Part shown: piece after piece, positions 1 through 9,333 of the stretch | Numbering within the stretch: position 1 is the first letter of the stretch | Layout: each line of letters begins with the position of its first letter | Source: Chloromonas sp. AAM2 | Lineage: Eukaryota > Chlorophyta > Chlorophyceae > Chlamydomonadales > Chlamydomonadaceae | DNA: 14,462 nt | Assembly: GCA_004335635.1 (NCBI GenBank) | Contig: QAXH01002484.1 | Span: 1-14,462 of the forward strand | Reading direction: 5' to 3' | The notes under the pieces: generated by a model | The model's input: the letters and a program-made list of their open reading frames with translations, nothing else | What the model was told of the DNA's origin: nothing | Database searches by the model: none | Translations under genes and position numbers: made by a program

Positions 1-2560
1 GCGTAATGTCAGCCAGTGGGCGTGGGCTGCTCGCTTCATATCGCAAAGCTGTATGGTGGCGTCCATCCATTTCATTTGCCGACATGTGCACCGTGCCTAC
101 AAGAGGCGTCACTACTGAAAGTACTAAGTTGTCAACGTCAACAGTCTTGCGCACAAGCCCATGATTGATGGTGGCTCTACGCCAGGGTGTCGTCCGGGGT
201 CTTCCACTCCCCTGATTCCAGCCCCTCATCAACTGTCCTCTTGAGGCGGTTCCGACACTTGGCGTCCAAGTCCGTCGGCAACGCACATGTTGATGCACAT
301 GGTGACTGACTTGATGTGTTCTCGTGGGTGTAGTGGGCACTTCATTGATATATACTATGTGAGCCCGCCTCAGGACCTGCCCGCACCACGTCCAAGGCCT
401 GCCTGAGGCCGCACATCGCGTCTGCCACAATTATGGACTCGTCAGTCATGGATTGTAGTCTGATACAAGGAATTGACGGCAGACAGGAGAAGCAACACAT
501 TCAGTGACGCAACAGTGACGCTGCTACCAGGCAGGATGACAGGAATGTGCACATCTCGCATGTGGTTCGGGATCCATCGCATATGGCAATGTCATGATGT
601 TGCTTGTCCCAGAATTGGCACTACGCCGTCAACCAGCATCACACATTCCATACCGTGGTAGAACACCACTGACAGTGTACCACTTCAAAGCACACAGAGT
701 GGAATTGGATACCTGACAGGAACTGTCCCAGAACTGGCAAACGCCTTTTTTTTAAAAGCAACAGTGCACAGGACCACAGGTTGGCATTACCAAACCCTTG
801 ACATGAGGGTACTGGATTGTGAAATGTGCTCAGCCTTGGCCACTTACTAACAATCTATCATTTGTGCAGAAGCTGACTTGTGGCGTAATGATGGTGTTGC
901 AGTACAGTAATCACAAAAGCCAATTGAAAGCACTCCACTGCGGCCCATACTGGCTCCTAGATGCAGCGCGCCATTTGTGGCCCACCATGAGAAATCCTAG
1001 CCATCATCAGCGTCCTTTGAAACTGGATTTGATTTTGCCTTTGCGGTTTCAAGAAGTGCAGGGACAGCCAGTTGGTCTCTTGCCTCAACCGCAGACCTCA
1101 TGCCTCAGCACCAACTGAAATACTGGCCTCTCCAATTTCCGGCGTATGACACCGCAATGCCAATCAAAGTGCATCATACAAGCAAAATAACGCCCGGCAC
1201 GTTGACGCTTGCCTGCACCCAAACCAGCTCAACTCCATCGCAGGTGCAAGATACTGCATGCCCACACGTGAGGCGCAGGGGAGCCCACGCCCAGGGCTAG
1301 AATGCATACGTCCGATATTGCAGGTGGTTTCCCAGCAACCAAGGTGAAAATAGCAGGCAGTGTCACGCGTCAGCGGAACGGTTCACCTTGCCCTCAGGAT
1401 TCTTCGCCACACACCACACGGCATGTGGATCCGCAAAGACACCCAACTGAAGCTACCCTACAAAAAACTAACGCTCTGAGTGGTGCAAGTCCACTTTCTA
1501 GGATTGAATTGTGAGTCGCATGTTCTCAATCTGCGACCTGGTCCATGTAAACCATACAATCTCCTCTACGATACTCCCTTTACCGTTGCCAATGGTTTAC
1601 AGTCCAAAGGTCCGTTGATTCGGTTGAGGCCATCCTCCCTGTGGAGAGGTAGGCCCTGACACAACCACAGGAACCTTGGGGGGACATTCCAAACGGTGAC
1701 CACTATGGAGTGTGCATGCTGCGACGGAAAACTTCATGCAGCAGGTGTCCAAAACGAGTGTGAAGTGAACAGTGTTGTTGGTACTCCTGAGCTCCCACGA
1801 CAGGCAGCAGAAGAACCCATGTCATCCCATGTGCTCATACGAGAACGTCCTCAGCACAACAAACCGACGCAAGCCTGCACGCCTGCCTGGTGCATGCTGA
1901 AGAGCCAATCAGCTCTCAGCTTGACTTGTTATAACGTTGTGCACTCTGGAAACAACGCACGGTAGTGTACAAAAAGCACATGCATATATGGCCACGCAAA
2001 GGTACCACAGGCAACTTTGGAGAGCCGACAACCCAAATGGTTGGGATCTCATACAGAAGCCGCAGCTGATCCAATACCATCGCAGTTGACAAGAGAGGCT
2101 GCAAGCCTTCTCATGCAACAGCTTGTGTGAAGGTGTTAGGTGGAATGCAGCATGCGCAGCGTCGTCATCCAGCCACCACACATGCATGTGCACTGGGCCA
2201 CTGATGTATAATAAAAGCTTCGGCTCGAGCAGTGGAGAATGCTCGATGCAGGCGAGAGCACAGGCACTCTTGACGGGTGTTTCGTCTGGTGTGTGCCTGC
2301 GCACCCGCCTGCAGGTCGGTATAGTACATGGCAAGCCTTGTTGCCTTGATGGAAGTGCATGTGGCCTGGCAGCAGCAGCAGCACACGCAGCGAAGACGCG
2401 CAGCATGCCACTGCTGCAGCCATGGTTTTGCACTGGACAAGCATGGTACATGGCCATAAGGGCCAGAGCTATCATCTAGCATTGCTGTTGCTGGCCTGTC
2501 TTTGCCACACTGGCCTGGTGGCAATGCCAGTGGTCCGGACATCCCCGGCCGAATCCCACG
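1..2560. other. Long stretch without a supportable gene
   Basis: I see no gene here that I can defend. Open stretches of 60-100 codons occur in several frames between 470 and 1970, but none shows a recognisable motif, and no pair could be joined at good splice sites into a domain. From about 1909 to 2540 overlapping frames are open on both strands, one of them for 188 codons on the minus strand. Their translations are rich in Cys, His and Ala and look like by-products of repeated GCA/TGC triplets. The right-hand part probably contains the 3' UTR of the minus-strand GATA gene. A TTACA at 1597-1601 (TGTAA on the minus strand) is the nearest chlorophyte-type poly(A) signal I noticed for that gene, but it lies about 960 bases past its stop. 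The left part may be decayed mobile-element sequence, but no reverse transcriptase, integrase or terminal repeat was recognised. Confidence 0.5.
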
Positions 2561-4757
2561 TCACATGCATGTTGCGCCTGGCGCGCGAGCAGCACCTGCC
2601 GGCAGCACCGCGTGCACGGGCACCAGGCCTGATGCTGGCCTGACCCTTGCGCCGGCTGTGTTCAACCACATGCATGCACTCTGGAGCTCATTCTGCAGCC
2701 TGCGTGCTTCCTGTTGCAAACGTAGGCGTGCCAACTGTGCCTCTGCTTGCTTTTCCACCAGTTGCTGCATTGCAAACAGATGCAAAGGAAGAGAAGTAAG
2801 AACAACAAGGTCAAGGTGGACACTTGAAAACAAACAAGCTGGGTTGGATGCCCAGGACCCAAGCTTGAACAGCCATGGTAGACATCGTCCCTTGTGGAGG
2901 TAAGACAGGACCTAATTTTTGGCACACACAGACGTCATGCATTAGCACTGATGCCACCAATGCACCCACCATCAACGTTTCCTTCCGCTCCTCTTCTGTG
3001 CGCCTTGCGTGCGCCTGTGCCTCTGCCACTGCCTGTTGCAGCTGCCTGAGTTGCAGCTGCTCCACAGCTGACAGAGAAGTGAGCGGCAGCTGATTTAGAA
3101 TCAATTGAGATGCTCCCAGCTGCATCAGTTCATCACATTCACTATCATGAGGTGTGTTGTCAGCAGACTCCTGACTGGCTACTGGCTGCACATGCACAAT
3201 TGCTGCAGCTGGGGCTTGCTGTTGCATCTGCTCCATCATGTCTCCAGATGGCCGCGCAGCCAGCAAGCGAGCGGCTGTGACAGTGGGGCGCCTTGCTGTC
3301 ATTGTCATTGGCTGGCTTCCTACAGGCACTGAACCATAGTCTGCTTCTTCCTCTTCCGCCATGTCCATCAGCCGACTGCTACGCTGCCGCTTGCGCGTGC
3401 CACGACGAGCAACTGGCACCTGCAACGTGTGTGCCGCCGAACAAAGGGCTTGAGAAACACTCACATCACACAGACATCTGGCGAAGCTGGCATTGAAGTG
3501 TATATGATACAATGAGGCTCGTCCAGGAATGATCACACATTTGTGCACTTGCTGATGCTTCACCTGTTGCTCTTCTTCTCCCGCTCCTTCCCCGTCTTCT
3601 GATGCTGAGTTTGCAGCCAAGGATGCAAAGTCAAGCAGCTGTTGAGCTGCCTCACGATCGTCATCCTCACTGGCCGTAGACATCTGCATATCCTCCTCAG
3701 CCTTAGCTGACCGACGCCGCTTGGTGCGGAGCTTGCGTTGCACGCCCTGGCCAGGGTGCCTGTTCACACCCAAGACAATCAGAGGTGAGCATCATGAAAT
3801 CAAGAGAGTGAGACAGCTTGTCAGGCAGTGCTGAGATACCAGCAGTCTGATTGCGAGGGTGCAGCAGGCAGGCAGGCAGGCAGGCAGGCAGTCCGATTGC
3901 CCAAGGTCCACTTACTCCTGCACCCCCACTTGTGGAGGCGACTGAGCCTTCTTCATGGCCCTCAGGTGCTTCACACCGCAAGCGTTGCACAGCGTCTTTG
4001 GGCCTGGAAATGAAGTGAGGCCAGAGAATAATTAGGGCTTACGGCTTCAGGACTTTTCTAACCGCGTACATGTGATGGCTACATACCTTGAGGGCCCTCC
4101 CTCCATTGCGGAGTTTCAGTCCTGCCGCACTGAACACAGCAGCCGTGCACACTTGTGGCGCCAGAGGACTGAGGGGAGGTTTTACGCCCCTGCGAATGAG
4201 GAGACGCATCCATGTTTGAGAAGAGTACGAGGCGTGTGAGTGAGCTTTACTGCAGTGCTGTGCTGGCCAAACCCTAAGAACTTTAAAGCCCTTACCTCGG
4301 TGGGCACGCTGAACGCGCCGTCGCTCGCCAATGGCTGCAGGCTGCCAGGAATGTGAGGCTTTCCACGTCTTGTGCCGGTCATCCTCTGTGCTCTTCGTGT
4401 GTGAACAGTGGTAAATTCCCGATCGCTGCCGTGGAATGCGGGTGCCGTGACTACGGTACTTGGTGGGGGATCACAGTTGTGCTGATCTCAATGCCACAGC
4501 TAGGGCCAAAGGCAGGGAGCAGGGCTGGGCAAGGATCGGTATCCACCAGGATGCCCGGGTTCTGAAAAAACAGGGAGGGAGACGGTCTTTGAGCTTGCGA
4601 TTTTGCAGATAAGCTCAGGGTTCTGCCAGAGATTCTCACTTGCCATTGGAAGGGTACGAGAGTGCGACCTTGCAACGTGCTGAACTGGGATAACAATGAT
4701 ATCTGGTGCGTCTGGCTAAACAGAGCAGCACTTGAGCTTGTCGTCGTTATCACTCAT
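2561..4757 (-). CDS. GATA-type zinc-finger transcription factor with C-terminal coiled coil
   Basis: This is a probable nuclear DNA-binding regulator. Supported exons, in order on the minus strand, are 4382-4296 (or beginning at 4385), 4189-4087, 4003-3916, 3759-3564, 3419-2970 and 2764-2561. All internal splice phases match and give 375 residues counted from ATG 4382. Joining the second and third exons makes a full GATA finger: Cys47, Cys50, Cys69 and Cys72 with 18 residues between the pairs, including [20 protein letters not shown]. The 18-residue loop is typical of plants; animal and fungal fingers usually have 17. Basic stretches follow (KLRTKRRRS near residue 105, TRKRQRSSR near 168; likely nuclear localisation signals), alternating with acidic runs (EDDD, GEEEQQ, AEEEEAD). 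A Gln/Leu/Glu-rich coiled coil spans about 275-340 across the last junction. The 5' end is unresolved. In-frame exons 4561-4460 and one ending at 4640 probably precede it through introns of 74 and 78 bases. ATG 4757 (MSDNDDKLK) is a candidate start, but its link to the next exon is unclear. The last 25 residues are also uncertain. Confidence 0.82.
3865..3891. repeat. CAGG tetranucleotide microsatellite
   Basis: The unit CAGG is repeated six times and then partly a seventh. It lies inside the 156-base intron 3760-3915 of the minus-strand GATA gene, where it reads CCTG on the coding strand and contributes to the pyrimidine-containing part of the intron. It is likely to vary in length between strains. 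Confidence 0.9.
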
Positions 4758-4945
4758 GCAGCAAGCAAATGCTGTTCTCTGCTATCAGCCGCCTGACGCA
4801 AACCCCAGTTCCAACGACTTCGGTTGTCACGTTTTTGTTTCGCTCCTTCCACTTCCAGTTATGGGCTTCCTCTTCAGTTTTCTTGGCAGCTACCTGATAC
4901 CTTTGATCCTAGCTTGTCCGAGATTGACTCCCCAGCAGTCATACC
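4758..4945. promoter_or_regulatory. Divergent promoter region between the GATA gene and the helicase gene
   Basis: Fewer than 200 bases separate the probable 5' end of the minus-strand GATA gene from the ATG of the plus-strand helicase, so both 5' UTRs and core promoters must fit here or overlap the first exons. I see no clear TATA box. The plus strand has a T-rich run near 4830-4885. GATA cores occur at 4896-4899 (plus) and 4783-4786 (minus), about what chance predicts. The region is assigned from gene arrangement, not from a recognised motif. Confidence 0.55.
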
Positions 4946-7900
4946 ATGTCCAGGCCTCCAACGATGACCCCTGCAGCCGCTCAGCCACCACCAGTCATGT
5001 CCGCTCCAGCTCTGCCATGGATGCGTGTACCCATCAACATTCTTCCTGGTGCTGGCCAACCAATACATGACGTGCCAGGCATGGATGGCCGCCTGCAGCG
5101 TGCGCTGCTCGAGGGTAAGTAGGTTAAGGGTACGCCCCACACATTATTAGGGGAATCCCGCCGAGTCAGCAGGGTTGGTCGCGCCTATGATGCAATCTGA
5201 GACACATGCGCATCCACTTCAGGTAGAAGTCTGAAAGTGGGCATGGTAGGCGGCACCGATAATCGCTGCATCTACCCTTAGTGGCTCTTCGAAAGAGCTA
5301 CCAGTCTTAATAATGTCTGGCTTGCATGCAGGCAGTGGAGCTGAACAATCCTATGGACAGCCAACAACGTACAAGGAACTGTTTCCCATTCAGGCAGTGG
5401 TCTGGACTGAGCTGGGGGGCGGCTTGCGCACTGGTCATGACTTATGCATTGCAGCCCCAACAGGCAGTGGCAAGACCTTAGCATACGCCCTGCCTGTTCT
5501 CAACGCTCTTGCCACTTCACAGCAACATGCGATCGCCTTGACAGCCCATAGCTTGCGTGCACTGGTTGTCCTGCCGACGCGGGACCTAGCTCAGCAGGTG
5601 GCGACCGTCATGCAGCCGCTGTGCACCGCCCTCGGGCTCAACTTACAGCTAGCAGCGGGCCAAACCTCACAAGCTGTTGAGGCAGATGCCATCCTGGGCC
5701 TCCAGCCAGCCAGTGCCGCAACTGCACCAGCGAGCATGGAGTTGCTGACACGGCGCCCATACACGCAACTCATGAACAGGGTACAGCACTCAACAGCACA
5801 AGCCGTCATTGCGGCGACTGATGTCTTGATCGCAACGCCTGGCAGGCTAATGGCGCACATTGACACCACGCCAGGGTTTTCGTTGTGCAACTTGAGGTTC
5901 CTTGTAAGTGCTTCAGCAGAGGCAGGGTGTTACATGCATTTAGATTGCGGTACTGACCAATGGCCAGCGTTGTGGGCCAACTTCTAAATGGCGGCAGCAG
6001 CTGCTGAGCCACTGCTTTGTTTATCAGCTCAAACAATGAGCTTGACTCGACCATGCTGTATGCACTGGCAAACGTCTGCGCCAAACAATTGTACGTCGTG
6101 TGTCTTGCACTGACCGTCTTGTATGGTGCTGATGCTGTTGGCACAGGTCGTTGACGAGACAGACAGACTCTTGCGGCAGAGCTATCAGGAATGGCTCCCG
6201 CGCGTGCTTTCACTGCTGCATGGTGGTGACCATGTCCACACTACATGGCAGGCGGCCTTGGCTTCCGCCTGCACCTCCCAAGCATGCATCCATACACAGA
6301 CAGAGCAGCAGGCCAGACGGAATTTCAGCACATCCGCGCGTTTGGATGCGCTTGCTCCGGCAGCGGTGGCATTGAGGAATGCATCTGGTCTACCGAGATG
6401 CGCCAAACTGGTGGTGTCAGCCACTCTGACACGCGACCCTTCCAAGCTCCAGCGCCTGGCATTGCATTGTCCTAGGTCAGTGGAACAGCGAGATGATGCC
6501 ATAAAATTGCAGGTGCTGCTCTTCCATGCACATGTAGCCACCTTTCTGATAATTGTGGCCAGCAGGGCTGCGATCAACGCGTTTGTCGGTACAGGAAAGC
6601 TCTGTTGTGTCGGCCTGGCCTGGTGTCACGGATCTTGTGTTTGAGAGGGCTCTCTTCACGTTGCAGGTACATTGCAGTGAACTCCAGCGGTCACCGCTAT
6701 CAGCTGCCCAAGAGCCTGCAGGAGTACAAGATGCTGTGCAGCGCCGCACGCAAGCCCATCACACTGCTGGCGTTGCTGAAGCAGCTGGAGGGGCAGAGCT
6801 GTGTTGTCTTTGCATCATCCTTGGACACCACACATAGGTGCGCACAGTCATCAGCAACAAGCATCCACGTGTTGGATGGTTGTACGTTACAAGGTCAGGC
6901 GAGCATCCAGTGCCGTACCGCCCAGGCCATGGTCCCCCACTTCGAGTGGAATTGTTGCCAACACATGGGCTGACCTTACAAGCTTAGTTTACAACTCTTA
7001 CGACCAACCACATGAAGCAGTGTGCACATCACAGAGTGTGTGCATTTGCGGGTGTAGAATTATTGCGCCCTTCCCACCTTGTTGCTACAGCTTGGCCAGG
7101 TCCGCCTCGCTATCCAGGTGTGATCACGCTTGCTTTCCAATCCCGTTGCGTTGCGGCAGGCTGTACTTGCTGCTGAAAGCGGTGCTGGACAAGGAGGAGC
7201 AGGGCTGTGTGGTGGAGTGCTCGGGCCACAAGGCAGCAGCTGCACAACGCGCGGCGGCACTGCACAGCTTCAAAACAGGTGATTCAACACATGTGTGTGG
7301 GCAGTCCTTGTCCACTCAGCATTCAATCATTTCAAGGACATCCAACCGCAGCATCAGCAAGAGCACTAGCAAGACAGAGTAGCAACTCTTGTTTGCCATG
7401 CGACCATTGAAGAGCCTTCTGCGACCAGGCTTATAGAATTCAGGAATGTGCTTCTGGTTCAGCCTGAGACTTTCTTGTCTGTACTGCAGGTGTTGCACGT
7501 ATCCTGGTGGCATCGGACGTGGTCACACGTGGCATGGACTTCGATGGCGTTCAGAATGTCGTAAATTACGATGCACCTGTGTACGCCAAAACCTACGTGC
7601 ACAGGTGAGAGGCACGTATTGCACGTTTCTACAAGCCTCCCGCCTGCACATGCACTACTTGTGTCGGAAGTACAAAAACACTGAGTCTGCCTGTCCTGTG
7701 GCAGCCTACAGCACAAATTAGGCCCGCGGCTGTCCTTGAGGAGAAGTGTTGCACACAGCTGTGCATAACACCACTCGGATGCATCACAGCCACAACGCAA
7801 TCACAAGCTGTGTGTATGCAGAGCTGGTCGCACAGCGCGTGCGGGTCGTGTGGGCAGGGTTTTCACGCTCCTGCGTGACGAGGATGTGCGGCACTTCAAG

Positions 7901-8219
7901 GCCATGCTGCGCAAGGCTGACAATTCGTGAGTGAGGCAGGACCCACACGTGGCATACACTGCTTTAAACATCCATGGCATCAGATCCTTCCTGTGTCATG
8001 AGTGGTGGTGTTCTCAACATGTGAATGTCGGTGATGCGCAGGTATGTGGGTGACTTCAAGTTGCCTGCCGGAGCTGCGGATGCTATGGCTGCGGGCTTGT
8101 CAGCCGCACTGCAGCATGTGTCAGAATTGCTAGCTGCAGAGGCTGAGGACGATCGGGCCAGACAACGGCATGTGGTGCAGCCTGTGGTGGGCACCAAGCG
8201 GCCTTCTGCACAGCTGTGA
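4946..8219 (+). CDS. DBP6: DEAD-box ATP-dependent RNA helicase, DBP6/DDX51/RH1 type
   Basis: This is an ATP-dependent RNA helicase; its relatives act in the nucleolus in early 60S subunit assembly. Exons are 4946-5114, 5332-5903, 6147-6475, 6667-6837, 7160-7278, 7490-7604, 7822-7926 and 8042-8219. Every junction is GT...AG with matching phase, giving 585 residues. An in-frame TGA at 4925 supports ATG 4946. Motifs in order are: PWMRVPI near residue 25, the Q motif FPIQ 74-77, motif I APTGSGKT 98-105, PTRDLAQQ 138-145, TPGR 225-228, motif II DETD 250-253 followed by RLLRQSYQEWL, SAT 338-340, VVFASS near 403, the arginine-containing AAAAQRAAA near 440, LVASDVVTRGMD 459-470 and HRAGRTARAG 491-500. 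DETD replaces DEAD; I recall the same in plant RH1 proteins, so this is probably ancestral and not a defect. Length lies between plant RH1 (about 520) and yeast Dbp6 or human DDX51 (about 630-670). The C-terminal tail (FKAMLRKAD, then YVGDFKLP) also fits this subfamily. No catalytic residue is missing. Confidence 0.95.
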
Positions 8220-9333
8220 TGGCTAGTTCTTGTTATGTATATTGACGAATGGAGGGAACCAGTCAGATATAGGTCGTTGTTGTACGTTACAGCACTGGGT
8301 GACGGCATTTACGCCATTACATTGTCACACAAATGACAGATTTGATGATTGCATTGGATACTAACCAAAAATCATACCGAGCCTTACTCACGTTGTCGCA
8401 TCCACTGCAACCCCATTGGATGGCCAATTTGCCTGGCATTGGATGTCAAATTATAAGTCGACTCTCCGCCTGCCAGCCTCCAACCAGCAACTCGTCATCT
8501 AATGGACTGCATAGGTTATGTCCACATACAATTAACAAGGTCTCACAACGAGCATGACGTGCTTGGTTACATGGCATGGCAATGGCCGGTTTGTATTCCT
8601 GCTGTGGCACAACGCTCGTCAGTTGAAAGTCCCTGGGTGACAGGCAATGGACAGGTCTTCGAAACAAACCTTAATCTGACATTTTAAGCGGGTTGGCACG
8701 GAAGCAACAGCTGATGACCACAGTTGCTTGCCTGGCTACATGGTACTTTCAAGTGTAGAACTGCAGCGCAACTGCAACCTTGCCAACATAGCCAACTCTC
8801 TGTTCGCACACACTGCCGACATGTCGAACTCTGCATGTAACTGCTGAAATCTGTAATTATGTAAGCGTTTACGTGTCTGAAGCTTCGGCCAGCCCAGCCT
8901 CTGACAGCAGTGTTGCCACCGCAGCAGAAAATGTCGTACAGCGCAGGCAAAAACAAAGGCAAGCCAATCTTCAGAGAGCAGTAGCGTTCACGTGGACTCG
9001 GTTTCACATCGGTTACGCTGGAGTTCGCGCATGAGGACTCATTCGCGGAGCGGCCGAGCTAAATTGCGTTGATACTAGTCGGTAGTTGACAAACGCTCTA
9101 TTGCGCCTGTGCCGTTTGGCCATAGTGGCAGGCACTTGGACAGTGGCAGGCCTTGGCGGTGCCAACGGCGCCATAGAAATTCATACACAGTTACCCACAG
9201 AACGTGTACACAACTCCTCGCATTATTTACGGAGTGTCCCATGTCAGAAGCTGGAGCCACTGACAACTTCTTCTGGGAAACCTGCTGACGCCAGTGGCTG
9301 TGATGCTGCCCTCTATAACCTAGCCGAAGTCTG
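8220..9333. other. Helicase 3' UTR plus promoter region of the kinase gene
   Basis: There is no supportable gene between the helicase stop and the next ATG. The first 640 bases or so are best read as helicase 3' UTR, ending near the TGTAA cluster at 8836-8864. The rest should hold the promoter and 5' UTR of the kinase gene; I see no TATA box or clear initiator. An in-frame TAA at 9316-9318 closes the kinase frame upstream of its ATG. Open frames on both strands here have no recognisable motif. Confidence 0.6.
8836..8864 (+). terminator. Cluster of three TGTAA poly(A) signals
   Basis: TGTAA occurs at 8836-8840, 8852-8856 and 8860-8864. TGTAA is the dominant polyadenylation signal in chlorophyte algae. 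Three copies within 29 bases, on the coding strand and about 620-645 bases past the helicase stop, make this the likely transcript end for that gene. The cleavage site itself cannot be seen. Confidence 0.55.

Noticed and set aside
819..1118. Possible retroelement or hypothetical gene of 99 codons
   Set aside because: No reverse transcriptase, integrase or other motif; neighbouring frames cannot be joined into a longer product.
1909..2475. 188-codon minus-strand open frame as a gene
   Set aside because: No recognisable domain, Cys/His/Ala-rich composition typical of shifted GCA/TGC repeats, and competing long frames on the opposite strand.
2811..3773. 320-codon minus-strand frame as an uninterrupted gene
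   Set aside because: It contains introns read through by chance (3420-3563 and the part below 2970); splicing gives better continuity with the zinc finger and coiled coil.
4758..4945. GATA cores as evidence of autoregulation
   Set aside because: Two four-base cores in about 190 bp is close to chance expectation on two strands.
6147..6164. DETD as sign of a dead helicase
   Set aside because: Catalytic Asp and Glu and every other motif are intact, and variation at the third position of motif II is tolerated in this superfamily.
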